Positions 45,858 through 54,602 of a stretch of 64,000 nucleotides of DNA are shown here, piece by piece. Each line of letters opens with the position of its first letter. Within the stretch, counting starts at the first letter, position 1. The stretch is from JARFPW01 sp035464655. Lineage in GTDB: Bacteria; Gemmatimonadota; Gemmatimonadetes; Palauibacterales; Palauibacteraceae. The notes under the pieces are model-generated. The model ran no database searches and was not told the origin of the DNA. It was given only the letters and a program-made list of their open reading frames with translations. The translations under genes and the position numbers were made by a program. Location of the stretch: the NCBI GenBank assembly GCA_035464655.1, contig DATHRZ010000130.1:6565-70564 (forward strand), read 5' to 3'.

Positions 45858-47225
45858 TCAGGCGTCCAGGTCGTAGCGCTTGATCTTCCGGTACAGCGTG
45901 CTCGGGTCGATGCCGAGCACCTCGGCCGCCCTCGTCTTGTTGCCGCCCTCCGCCTTGAGCACGTGCTCGATGTACGCCCGCTCGATCACCTCCATCGGTG
46001 GATTCGGTGACTCCCGCTCCTGGACCAGTGGCTCGGGCGGCGTCTCCGTCAGCCGCTCGGGCAGGGCGTCGGCCTTGATCGTCGAACCGGGTGTCAGCAC
46101 GCAGGCCCGCTCGATCACGTTCTCCAGCTCCCGCACGTTGCCGGGCCAGTGGTACTCCTGCAGGATCGCCTGGGCACGCGTCGACAGCTTCTTCGGCTCG
46201 TCGCCGGCCTGCGCCGCTTCGCGCTTCAGGAAATGCTCGGCCAGCAGAGGAATGTCTTCCTTGCGATCGCGCAGGGGCGGCAGTTCCATCGAGATCACGT
46301 TCAGGCGGTAGTACAGGTCGCGCCGGAACCGGCCCTCTTCGATCTCGCGCTCCAGGTCGGAGTTCGTCGCCGCGATCAACCGGACGTCAACCGGAACGGG
46401 ATCGGTCGAGCCGACCGGAATCACCTCGCGCTGCTGAAGGACGCGCAGCAGCTTCACCTGGGTGGACGCCGCCAGCTCGCCCACCTCGTCCATGAAGAAC
46501 GTGCCGCCCGAGGCCGCCACGAACAGCCCTTCCTTGTCGCGGTGCGCTCCGGTGAAGCTGCCTTTCGTGTGCCCGAACAGCTCCGACTCGAGAAGTCCCT
46601 CGGGCAACGCGCCGCAGTTGAGCGACAGAAACCGGCGGGTCGAACGCGACGACAGGTCGTGAATGTACCGGGCGAACACTTCCTTGCCCGTACCCGATTC
46701 GCCGCTGAGCAGGATCGTCGACTCGCTGTCGGCCACGTTCTCGGCCATCTTGAGCGAGCTTTCGAACACCGGGCTCACGCCGATCGGCCGCCCCGTTTTG
46801 AGGGCCGTCTGCTTGTTCAGCTCGCGCTTCAGGCCAGCGTTCTCCTTCTTGAGCCGTCCCCAGTCGAGCGAGCGGCGCAGGATGGCGACCAGCTCCTCGT
46901 TCTGAAACGGCTTCTGCACGTAGTGGGTCGCGCCGAGATTGACCGCCTGGATGGCCGACTGGAGCGACGCCTGGGCCGTCATCAGGACGACGGGCACTTC
47001 GGGCGTCGTGCGCCGGATCTCCTCGAGCACCTCGATGCCGCTCGTCTTCGGCATCCTCACGTCGCTGAGCACGATGTCGGGACCGACCTCCTTGAACTTC
47101 TCCATGCCGCCCTCGCCCGAAAGCTCCGATACGACGTCGAACCCTTCGTCCTTGAGCAGCACGGTCAGGGACTCGACCAGACCGAGCTCGTCGTCGATCA
47201 ACAGCAGTAGTGGCTTGTCTCGCAT
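45858..47225 (-). CDS. pilR: PilR, sigma-54-dependent response regulator of pilin expression
   Basis: The 455-residue NtrC-type regulator has an intact receiver (Asp11, Asp12, phospho-acceptor Asp55 in IVLSDVRMP, Lys105 in YVQKPF), an AAA+ domain with GESGTGKE and the sigma-54 contact loop GSFTGA (222-227), and a C-terminal Fis-type helix-turn-helix (NKTRAAEVLGIDPSTLYRKI). It follows pilS by 37 bp and precedes pilA, so its role as the activator of the pilA sigma-54 promoter is well supported by context. The Ser in GSFTGA is common in PilR proteins. Confidence 0.94.
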   Translation of the reverse strand: MRDKPLLLLIDDELGLVESLTVLLKDEGFDVVSELSGEGGMEKFKEVGPDIVLSDVRMPKTSGIEVLEEIRRTTPEVPVVLMTAQASLQSAIQAVNLGATHYVQKPFQNEELVAILRRSLDWGRLKKENAGLKRELNKQTALKTGRPIGVSPVFESSLKMAENVADSESTILLSGESGTGKEVFARYIHDLSSRSTRRFLSLNCGALPEGLLESELFGHTKGSFTGAHRDKEGLFVAASGGTFFMDEVGELAASTQVKLLRVLQQREVIPVGSTDPVPVDVRLIAATNSDLEREIEEGRFRRDLYYRLNVISMELPPLRDRKEDIPLLAEHFLKREAAQAGDEPKKLSTRAQAILQEYHWPGNVRELENVIERACVLTPGSTIKADALPERLTETPPEPLVQERESPNPPMEVIERAYIEHVLKAEGGNKTRAAEVLGIDPSTLYRKIKRYDLDA

Positions 47226-47262
47226 TTGCTTCCTCTCGTCGGAAGGGCCCTCTGCGGACCCG

Positions 47263-49071
47263 TCACTCTGTGGTCGCTGATTGAATGACCGCGTCCTGCC
47301 GCCTGTCGTCTTCGTCGCGCAGGTCGCGGGTACGGCCGCCGCGGCGCGGCAGCACGATGGCGAATGTCGCTCCCTCGCCCGGAACCGAACTGGCGATCAG
47401 GGCGCCCCCATGAGCCTGCACGGCGCGGTGGGCGATCGACAGTCCGAGTCCGCTCCCGCCCTGCCGACGCGTGAAGAACGGGTCGAACACCCGCGGCAGG
47501 TCCTCCGGACTGATGCCCGGACCGTCGTCCATCACGCGGATGCGTACCGGCACGCCCAGCGTCACCTCGGTGGGCACCAGGTCCGGACGCAGGGAGTCGG
47601 CGATCACCCGCACGTGCACCGACCGATCGGTTTCCCCCACCTGTACGGCGTTGAGGACCAGGTTGAGCAGCGTGCGGTGCAGCAACTCGGGATCGCCCCA
47701 CAGGCCGCGCATATTGCCGTGCACGTGGTGCTCGAACTCCGCCCGGTCGAGCGCGGCGGGATGCTGCCGAACGGTCTCGATGACCTCGCGCAGCAGCCGT
47801 TCGACGTCGATCAGGCGGCGTTCGCTGACGTCGACGCGTGCGAAGTCGCTGAACTCGCCGAGAATGCGGCTGAGTCGATCGCTCTCGCGGGTGATGAGCC
47901 GTCCGAGCACCTGGTCGCTCTCCGAGGCGTACGAACGGCCCGAGAGCTGCTCGACGGCGCTCCGTACCGACGCGATCGGATTTCGGAGCTCGTGGGCCAG
48001 CGAGGCCGACAGTTCGGCCACCGCCTCGAGCCGGCCGGTGCGCAGGCGAAGGTCTTCGAGCTGACGCACCGGACGGAGGTCCTGAAGTAGTACGACGTAG
48101 GAGGTGCTGGATCCCGCGCCCTGGAGGGCCGACGTGCTGACGGCTACGGGGAGCAGCTCGTCTCCGGCAGGGTCGTCCTCGACGGACTCGCCCCTGCCGC
48201 CGATCACCGGATAGGGAGCCGGCGGCAGGGGCGCCAGTATCTCTACCTCGCGGTTCCGCACCCTCCGGCCGCTCTCGAGCGTCTCCCGAAGTGCCGCCGC
48301 CAGGTCCGGCGCCCGCTCGTGAAGCAGGTCGCGCAGGTCACGGCCCAACCACTGCTCGACGTCGACCTGGAGGATCTCCGCCGCCGCCACGTTCATGTAG
48401 ACGAGCCGCCAGTCTTCGTCCATCGTGAGCACGCCGGACGGAATGATCCGCAGAACGTCCGCCGTATCGAGCTGCAGCCGGCGAAGCTCGCCCTCGACGC
48501 TGCGCAGCCGCAGGCGGACCTGGCGCAGACGCGCGCCGAACAGGCTGGCCAGCACGGCGATCATCGTGAAGATCACGACCTGGAGCCCGATGCCCCAGAC
48601 GGTGACCTGACCCGGGAAGGCGAGGAGCGTGGCAACCAGGTAGATCAGGCCGCTCGCCAGGGCCACGAGAACCGCCGAAGGGAGCGGGAGGATCAGGGCG
48701 TAGGCCGCCGCGAGCGGAATGAACAGGAAGGTGAACGGGCTGTTGCTCCCTGCCGTGAGGTTGACGATGCCGTTCACCAGCAGGACGTCGAGGATCGCCT
48801 GCAAGTAAATGAACACGTAGCCGATGCGACCGCGCCAACGGTGACTGTACCAGTAGGCGACCGGCGTCAGCAGCGTGGCGGCGCTCAGACCGAAGATCGC
48901 GACCCGGTACTCGGAGCCGAGCAGACCCGCCTGGGTGAGGTCCGAGATCAGGAGATGGGAACCGAACACCCCGATCGAGAGGAGCAGCCGGACGGCGTAC
49001 ATCCAGTAGAGAACCTGCCCCGGCTCCAGCGCGGCAGCGAGGCGGCGCTCGGTGTTCGCGGATCGCAGCAA
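47263..49071 (-). CDS. pilS: PilS, membrane sensor histidine kinase
   Basis: The 602-residue kinase has about six N-terminal helices (about 20-185), a coiled-coil/PAS region (about 190-330), a HisKA box with the phospho-histidine in SLAHELRNPIASV, and a HATPase domain with the N box (LLNLVLNAVQVG) and G boxes MDDGPGIS and GSGLGLSIAHR. The start is TTG 49071 with GGGAG about 13 bases upstream, so it is tentative. It pairs with pilR in one operon behind the promoter at 49135-49162. Confidence 0.93.
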   Translation of the reverse strand: MLRSANTERRLAAALEPGQVLYWMYAVRLLLSIGVFGSHLLISDLTQAGLLGSEYRVAIFGLSAATLLTPVAYWYSHRWRGRIGYVFIYLQAILDVLLVNGIVNLTAGSNSPFTFLFIPLAAAYALILPLPSAVLVALASGLIYLVATLLAFPGQVTVWGIGLQVVIFTMIAVLASLFGARLRQVRLRLRSVEGELRRLQLDTADVLRIIPSGVLTMDEDWRLVYMNVAAAEILQVDVEQWLGRDLRDLLHERAPDLAAALRETLESGRRVRNREVEILAPLPPAPYPVIGGRGESVEDDPAGDELLPVAVSTSALQGAGSSTSYVVLLQDLRPVRQLEDLRLRTGRLEAVAELSASLAHELRNPIASVRSAVEQLSGRSYASESDQVLGRLITRESDRLSRILGEFSDFARVDVSERRLIDVERLLREVIETVRQHPAALDRAEFEHHVHGNMRGLWGDPELLHRTLLNLVLNAVQVGETDRSVHVRVIADSLRPDLVPTEVTLGVPVRIRVMDDGPGISPEDLPRVFDPFFTRRQGGSGLGLSIAHRAVQAHGGALIASSVPGEGATFAIVLPRRGGRTRDLRDEDDRRQDAVIQSATTE

Positions 49072-49134
49072 GTGCAGTCATCTCCCGGGAATGAAGGGGC
49101 GCCGGACGCGCAATTCGCAATCCGGACTGGGACA

Positions 49135-49162
49135 ATGATAGGGATGGCGTTGCAGGATGCAA
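49135..49162 (-). promoter_or_regulatory. Probable housekeeping promoter of pilSR
   Basis: TTGCAT (49162-49157) and TATCAT (49140-49135) on the minus strand are separated by 16 bases, about 55 bases before the pilS start. The -10 box has the same sequence as that of the atp operon promoter. Confidence 0.5.
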
Positions 49163-49194
49163 GAGCCAGGGGGACGGGAGGTGGAACTGCGGAC

Positions 49195-49641
49195 TCAGAG
49201 CCAGTCGGGTGGCTCGTCGAACACCGACAGGCGGTCGAACCGCCCCTCGCGAATCGTGGCGGTCAGCGACAGGACGCCGTCCGCGTCACCGCCGCCGTCG
49301 CCGTCGTCCCGGGTCATGACGCGCAACGGGCGCCGCACCAGGGGGCGATCGACGTCTCCGGCCGCCACGTCGGGGCCGGCGGCCGGCCACAGTCCCACGG
49401 CGCGCGCGGCCTCGGCCAGGCTGTCATGCGGTGGGGCGAAGGTCACCGTCCACGAAGCGACGCGCGGGGGCGAGGTCCCGTCATCCCGGCAGCGCATCCG
49501 CAAGCGACCGGGGGGCGTCTCGAACACGAGCCAGAGCTCGCCGGCGGCGGCCCGGCGGACGACCGGCTCGCCGAAGCGCCCACGCACCTCGGCCTCGCTC
49601 GCCCCGATCAGATCGCTCCAGCTCCGGTCGCCGTCTCGCAT
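49195..49641 (-). CDS. Small protein of unknown function in the pil locus
   Basis: A 148-residue protein between pilC and pilS in the same direction, 39 bp after pilC. No signal peptide or membrane helix is apparent. The N-terminal half reads SWSDLIGASEAEVRGRFGEP followed by ELWLVFE, a pattern reminiscent of BamE/SmpA-type domains, but the match is weak and there is no lipobox. The C-terminal half is Asp/Gly-rich. The start at ATG 49641 is not supported by a strong ribosome site. Codon use looks coding, with high third-position GC. Confidence 0.55.
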   Translation of the reverse strand: MRDGDRSWSDLIGASEAEVRGRFGEPVVRRAAAGELWLVFETPPGRLRMRCRDDGTSPPRVASWTVTFAPPHDSLAEAARAVGLWPAAGPDVAAGDVDRPLVRRPLRVMTRDDGDGGGDADGVLSLTATIREGRFDRLSVFDEPPDWL

Positions 49642-49680
49642 GGCCGCAATCTGGCCGCTCGTGACACGCCCGCAACCGCC

Positions 49681-50880
49681 CTACTGGATGGTGTTGATCA
49701 CGCCGAAGATCGGCAGGTACATGGCGACGATCATTCCGCCGACGATCGAGCCGAGGATGACGATCATCGCGGGCTCCATCGCCTTCAGCAGCCCTTCGAC
49801 GGCCACGTCGACCTCGTCGTCGTAGAAGTCGGCGACCTTGGTCAACATGCCGTCGAGGTCGCCCGTCTCCTCGCCGACGGAGATCATCGAGGTCACCATC
49901 GGCGGGAACACCTCGGCCCGCCGCAGCGGCTCGGCGATCGACTCTCCCCCGGCAATCGAGCTGCGGCTGCTCATCACGGCGTCATGGATGACGCGGTTTC
50001 CCGACGTTTTCGCCGTGATCTCGAGGCCCTCGAGGATCGCGACGCCGGAGCTGAGCAGGGTTCCGAGCGTCCGGGTGAACCGGGCCACGGCCGACTTGCG
50101 CGCCAGGTTGCCGAGAATGGGCAGCCGGAGCATGGTGCGGTCGAAGATGAGTCGTCCGCCGTCGGTGGCGATCCACTTCTTGAACAGGAACGTGCCGCCG
50201 ATGCCGCCGCCGAGCAGGGCCCACCAGTACGCCTGCAGGAAGGCCGACATCCAGATGACGATCTGGGTCGGTAGCGGCAGGGCCTGGTCGAACGAGGCGA
50301 ACATCTCCTGGAAGGTCGGGATGACGAACAGCAGCAGGATGACGATCGCTCCGAGAGCCACGACGCTGATCACCGCGGGATAGATCATCGCCGCCTTCAC
50401 CTTGCGCTGCAGCGCCTCGCTCTTTTCGAGAAACACCGCGAGGCGGTTCATGATCGTGTCGAGGATACCGCCCGTTTCGCCGGCGGCGACCATGTTCACG
50501 TAGAGTCCGCTGAACACCTTCGGGTGCTCCTGGAGCGCGTCGGCCAGGGTGTTCCCGGACTCGACGTCGTGCAGCACGGCTTCGAGGGTGCTCTGAAGCA
50601 GATCGCTCTCGCTCTGCTTCACCAGGATGTCGAGCGCCTGCACGAGGGGCAGCCCCGCGTTGACCATCGTCGCGAACTGCCGGGTCATGATCACGATGTC
50701 GCGGGTCTTGACCTTCTTTCCGAACGACAGACTGAGCGACCGCGGCTTCTCGCGCACCGAGATCGGGATGAGACGCTGGCTGCGCAAGAACGCGATGACG
50801 TCGTCCTTGGACGGGACGTCGATCTCGTCGCGGCGCAGGTCGCCGGATACGGTTCGGGCCGAATAATTGAATACAGGCAT
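49681..50880 (-). CDS. pilC: Type IV pilus inner-membrane platform protein PilC
   Basis: The 399-residue platform protein turns ATPase motion into pilin insertion. It has two T2SSF domains (about 65-190 and 265-390), each with the family pattern (FATMVNAGLPLVQALDIL; FTRTLGTLLSSGVAILEGLE), and three membrane helices. It follows pilT by 25 bp in the pilB-pilT-pilC order. Confidence 0.96.
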   Translation of the reverse strand: MPVFNYSARTVSGDLRRDEIDVPSKDDVIAFLRSQRLIPISVREKPRSLSLSFGKKVKTRDIVIMTRQFATMVNAGLPLVQALDILVKQSESDLLQSTLEAVLHDVESGNTLADALQEHPKVFSGLYVNMVAAGETGGILDTIMNRLAVFLEKSEALQRKVKAAMIYPAVISVVALGAIVILLLFVIPTFQEMFASFDQALPLPTQIVIWMSAFLQAYWWALLGGGIGGTFLFKKWIATDGGRLIFDRTMLRLPILGNLARKSAVARFTRTLGTLLSSGVAILEGLEITAKTSGNRVIHDAVMSSRSSIAGGESIAEPLRRAEVFPPMVTSMISVGEETGDLDGMLTKVADFYDDEVDVAVEGLLKAMEPAMIVILGSIVGGMIVAMYLPIFGVINTIQ

Positions 50881-50905
50881 CGGTCAGTAGTTTCCCGTCG
50901 TCATG

Positions 50906-52006
50906 TCATCGTGCGTGAGCGGTGGCCGCTTCGGGCTCGCCGATCATGCGCTTGAGCTCGGTCGGGTCGGGGCTCACGCGCATGCATTCCTCCATCGTGA
51001 CCAGGTCCTGCATGTACAGGCCGTAAAGGGAGTCGTTCAGCGTCTGCATGCCGAACTTCTTCCCCGACTGCATGGCCGAGTAGATCTGGTGGACCTTGTC
51101 GTCGCGAATCATCGAGCGAATGGCGGGTGTCGCGATGAGCACCTCCATCGCCATCGCGCGACCGCCGTTTCGTTTCGGCAGCAGAGCCTGCGTCACGACG
51201 CCTTCGAGCACGAAAGCGAGCTGGGCGCGAATCTGCTGCTGCTGGTGCGCCGGGAACACGTCGATCATCCGGTTGATCGACTCGGCCGCCGAATTCGTAT
51301 GCAGCGTCGCGAGCGCGAGGTGCCCGGTCTCGGCGATCGTCAGGGCGGCCTGGACCGTCTCGAGGTCGCGCATCTCACCGATAAGGATCACGTCCGGATC
51401 CTGCCGGAGCACGTACTTGAGCGCCCGGGTGAACGAGCCGGTGTCGGAGCCGATCTCGCGCTGGTTCACGATGCACCGCTTGTGCCGATGGACGAACTCG
51501 ATCGGATCCTCGACGGTGACGATGTGGCCGTCGCGCTCGGAGTTGATCTTGTCGAGCATCGCGGCCAGCGTCGTGGATTTTCCGGAACCCGTCGGGCCGG
51601 TCACCAGCACCAGGCCGCGCGGGCGCTCGGCCATCTCGGCAACGACGCGCGGAAGACCGAGGTCCTGAAAGCTGAGGATCTCGAACGGAATTCCCCGGAT
51701 AGCCATCGCGACGGAGCCGCGCTGGCGGAACACGTTCCCGCGGAAGCGCGACAGGTTCTGCACGGCGAAGGAGAGGTCGAGCTCGTCCTCCTTTTCGAAG
51801 CGCTCGCGCTGTTGATCGCTGAGCACCGAGAAGGCCAGCGCTTCGGTATCCTTGGGCGCCAGCGTCGTGCCGTGATTGCTGTCCTTCAACGACCCGTCGA
51901 TCCGCATCTTCGGCACCTGGCCGACGGTGATGTGCAAGTCCGACGCGCCCCGTTCGATCATCTCCTCGAGGAGGTGTCTGAGGTTCGCGTTCGCCTGTTC
52001 ATTCAT
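50906..52006 (-). CDS. pilT: Pilus retraction ATPase PilT
   Basis: The 366-residue hexameric ATPase drives pilus retraction and twitching. Walker A is GPTGSGKST (137-145), the Asp box VTVEDPIEF, Walker B LIGEMRDLET, the His box LATLHTN, and the PilT-specific AIRSMIRDDKVHQIYS near the C-terminus. ATG 52006 shares one base with the pilB stop. Sequence upstream in the frame is a pilB shadow. Presence of PilT means the pilus is retractile, consistent with motility or DNA uptake. Confidence 0.96.
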   Translation of the reverse strand: MNEQANANLRHLLEEMIERGASDLHITVGQVPKMRIDGSLKDSNHGTTLAPKDTEALAFSVLSDQQRERFEKEDELDLSFAVQNLSRFRGNVFRQRGSVAMAIRGIPFEILSFQDLGLPRVVAEMAERPRGLVLVTGPTGSGKSTTLAAMLDKINSERDGHIVTVEDPIEFVHRHKRCIVNQREIGSDTGSFTRALKYVLRQDPDVILIGEMRDLETVQAALTIAETGHLALATLHTNSAAESINRMIDVFPAHQQQQIRAQLAFVLEGVVTQALLPKRNGGRAMAMEVLIATPAIRSMIRDDKVHQIYSAMQSGKKFGMQTLNDSLYGLYMQDLVTMEECMRVSPDPTELKRMIGEPEAATAHAR

Positions 52007-53718
52007 CACAGGGTTGTCTCCTTGATCACTTCGTCCAGTGTCGTAATGCCTTTGCGTACCTTCGACAGTCCGTCCATGCGCAGGGTCAGCATGCCTTCGT
52101 CGACCGCGGTATCCTTGAGGTCGGCGGTGGAGGCGGCGGCGAGCACCATCCGGCGCAGGGCCGGCGTCATCACCATCACCTCGTACAGGCCCTGGCGGCC
52201 GCTGTAGCCCATATCGTTGCACGATTCGCACCCTTCGCCGCGATAGAACGTCGTGGCGCGAACTTCGTCTTCGGTAAGTCCCGTGGCCTCGAGCACTTCG
52301 GGCGTGTACGTCGCCTCGACCCGGCAGTTGTTGCAGATCCGGCGCACCAGCCGCTGCGCCGTGATCAGGTTGACGGCCGACGCCACGTTGAACGGCTCGA
52401 TGCCCATGTCGATCATTCGGGTGATCGTCGAGGCGGCATCGTTCGTATGCAGGGTCGACAGCACGAGGTGGCCGGTCAGGGCCGCCTTGACGGCGATGCT
52501 CCCGGTCTCGAGATCGCGGATCTCGCCGACCATGATCACGTTGGGATCCTGGCGCAGGAACGCCCTGAGCGCGGCGGCGAAGCTCATCCCGATTTCGGGC
52601 CGCACCTGTGTCTGGTTGATCCCGCCGAGGTTGTACTCGACCGGATCCTCGGCCGTCATGATGTTCGTGTCGCCCGTGTTGATCCGGCTGAGCGCGCTGT
52701 ACAGCGTGGTCGTCTTACCCGAGCCGGTCGGCCCGGTGACGAGAACCATGCCGTAGGGCCGCGCGATCGCCTCGAGGAACTGCTTCTCGGCCCGCTCTTC
52801 CATCCCGAACTTCTCGAGATCTAGCGTGAGGTTTCCCTTGTCGAGGATTCGCAGCACGATCTTCTCGCCGAACAGCACGGGCAGGGTCGAAACGCGAAAG
52901 TCGATGACTTTCCGCCCGATCTTCAGCTTGATGCGCCCGTCCTGCGGGACGCGGCGTTCGGCGATGTTGAGGTCGGCGAGGATCTTCACGCGGGAGATCA
53001 GCGCGGCCTTCATGCGCATCGGCGGCTTCATGATCTCCTGAAGCGTGCCGTCGATCCGGTAGCGAACCCGGACCTCCTTCTCGTACGGCTCGATGTGGAT
53101 GTCCGAGGCACCGCGCTTCACGGCATCGATGAGGAGGCCGTTGATCAGGCGGACGACCGGTGCTTCCTCGACCTGGGCGGCGAGCTGCGAGGCGGAGTAG
53201 ACCTCCTCCTCGTCCTCGACGACTTCGACGTCCTGGTCCTCCAGCTCCTCGAGCAGGTCGCCGAGGCCGTCGTTGCCGATCTCGTAGTAGCGGTCGATCG
53301 CCTTGCGCAGCGTGTATTCGCCCGCGACGACCGGGTCGACGTCGAACCGGGTGACGAACTTGAGGTCGTCGATGACGCTGAGGTCGGTCGGGTTGGCCAT
53401 CGCGACGGTCAGGGTCCGTCCGACGCGGCGAACGGGCAGCACGAGATGCTTGTTGGCGAAGTCGGCGGGCACGAGCTTCAGTACCTTCGCGTCGATCTCG
53501 ACGTTCGTGAGGTCGATGGCGGGCACCTTGTACTGCCGCGACAGGACGCGGGTCAGGTCCAACTCCGTCAGCGCCCCGTTGGTCACGAGGGCAAAGCCGA
53601 GCCGGGTTCCCGTCTCCTTCTGTTGTGCCAGCGCCTTATCGAGCTCCTCCCGGCTGACGAGATTCGCCCGCAACAGGAGTTCGCCGATCTGTTCGCTGCC
53701 CAATGAGATGGATGCCAT
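52006..53718 (-). CDS. pilB: Pilus extension ATPase PilB
   Basis: The 570-residue extension motor has an N-terminal MshEN-type domain (about 1-150), the GspE core with Walker A GPTGSGKTTT, Asp box TAEDPVEY, Walker B MVGEIRDLETGS and His box STLHTND, and the tetracysteine zinc site (RICNNC ... GCESCND). ATG 53718 gives the expected PilB N-terminus; an in-frame ATG at 53805 would add 29 residues with no family sequence. A sigma-54 promoter lies at 53824-53838. Confidence 0.95.
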   Translation of the reverse strand: MASISLGSEQIGELLLRANLVSREELDKALAQQKETGTRLGFALVTNGALTELDLTRVLSRQYKVPAIDLTNVEIDAKVLKLVPADFANKHLVLPVRRVGRTLTVAMANPTDLSVIDDLKFVTRFDVDPVVAGEYTLRKAIDRYYEIGNDGLGDLLEELEDQDVEVVEDEEEVYSASQLAAQVEEAPVVRLINGLLIDAVKRGASDIHIEPYEKEVRVRYRIDGTLQEIMKPPMRMKAALISRVKILADLNIAERRVPQDGRIKLKIGRKVIDFRVSTLPVLFGEKIVLRILDKGNLTLDLEKFGMEERAEKQFLEAIARPYGMVLVTGPTGSGKTTTLYSALSRINTGDTNIMTAEDPVEYNLGGINQTQVRPEIGMSFAAALRAFLRQDPNVIMVGEIRDLETGSIAVKAALTGHLVLSTLHTNDAASTITRMIDMGIEPFNVASAVNLITAQRLVRRICNNCRVEATYTPEVLEATGLTEDEVRATTFYRGEGCESCNDMGYSGRQGLYEVMVMTPALRRMVLAAASTADLKDTAVDEGMLTLRMDGLSKVRKGITTLDEVIKETTL

Positions 53719-53823
53719 AGTCGTCCGGTGCTGTGAGCGCGCCCGCCGACACGGGCGGCTTCTCCGAACCCCGGCGATTTCCGGGGATCCGGTGAGGAAC
53801 CGCATCGCGTGACCACGGAAACG

Positions 53824-53838
53824 AGCAACTTGCGTGCC
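53824..53838 (-). promoter_or_regulatory. Sigma-54 (-24/-12) promoter of pilB-pilT-pilC
   Basis: The minus strand reads GGCACGCAAGTTGCT. GGCACG, a 4-base spacer and TTGCT match the RpoN consensus at every invariant position, with 10 bases between GG and GC. The start would be near 53813, giving a leader of about 95 bases to ATG 53718. Confidence 0.88.
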
Positions 53839-53918
53839 CGCTGCCGGTCGTCCCTCGCCGCCCGTGTGCCTCTCCGGAGGCGCGCCACCACCCGACCGCG
53901 ACCCATCGGGACGACGGG

Positions 53919-54560
53919 TCAGCGGACGAACGCCTGCTCGCGCACGATTTCTAGTGTTCTTGGGCCGATTCCCGAAACCTCGAGCAGATCGTCGATCGAA
54001 TCGAAGCCCCCGCGGCGCGTTCGCGCATCGACAATCCGGCGGGCAAGTTCCGGCCCGATTCCCGTGATTTGCTCCAGTTCCTTGGGAAGTGCCCGATTCA
54101 AGTCGACCCCGGAGGAGCGCGGCGGCGGGGCACGGCGCGGCGCCCCGCCGGCGACGACGATGCCGGCCCAGCGCTCGATCATCGCCGGGCCGACTCCGCT
54201 GACGCGCTCGAGGTCGGCCGCCGACGCGAACGGACCCTCTGTGTCGCGCTCACGCACGATCGCCGCCGCTCGAGCGGGCCCGATCCCGGGCAGGCGCTGA
54301 AGCTGTACGGCGTCGGCCCGGTTCACGTCGATCGTCTCACCGGGGGCCAGGGGCCGGGCGGCCTCGGCGGCCCGCGCGAGAGTGTCGTCGACGGCCGCTC
54401 GGGTGGCGCCGATCGATTCCGCGACGCGCGGCGTCGACGTCGGGGTCCACGCAAAATCGGCGCGGCCGGGGGCCAGCATCAGGCGCCCCGCCGTGGCGAG
54501 GGCGAGCAGGCCGACGGCCAGGGTCAGCGTGCGACGTTCCGTGGGGGTGAATCGTACCAT
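53919..54560 (-). CDS. ComEA-like DNA-binding protein with two helix-hairpin-helix units
   Basis: A 213-residue protein with one N-terminal membrane helix (about 12-28) and an exported part. It contains two ComEA-type units: VNRADAVQLQRLPGIGPARA...VSGVGPAMIE (about 76-130) and LNRALPKELEQITGIGPELA...VSGIGPRTLE (about 152-207). Each has paired (HhH)2 GIGP/GVGP hairpins that bind the DNA backbone without sequence specificity. ComEA pulls incoming DNA across the outer membrane during transformation. It lies between sprA and pilB, which supports DNA uptake by the pilus. Most ComEA proteins have one unit. Confidence 0.86.
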   Translation of the reverse strand: MVRFTPTERRTLTLAVGLLALATAGRLMLAPGRADFAWTPTSTPRVAESIGATRAAVDDTLARAAEAARPLAPGETIDVNRADAVQLQRLPGIGPARAAAIVRERDTEGPFASAADLERVSGVGPAMIERWAGIVVAGGAPRRAPPPRSSGVDLNRALPKELEQITGIGPELARRIVDARTRRGGFDSIDDLLEVSGIGPRTLEIVREQAFVR

Positions 54561-54602
54561 GTGAGCCTCCGGGCGAATGTCCCGGACCGGCTCAAGTCGG
54601 CG

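Noticed and set aside
46545..46565. GSFTGA instead of GAFTGA in PilR as a defect
   Set aside because: Ser at this position is common in PilR-type activators, so it is not evidence of lost sigma-54 contact.
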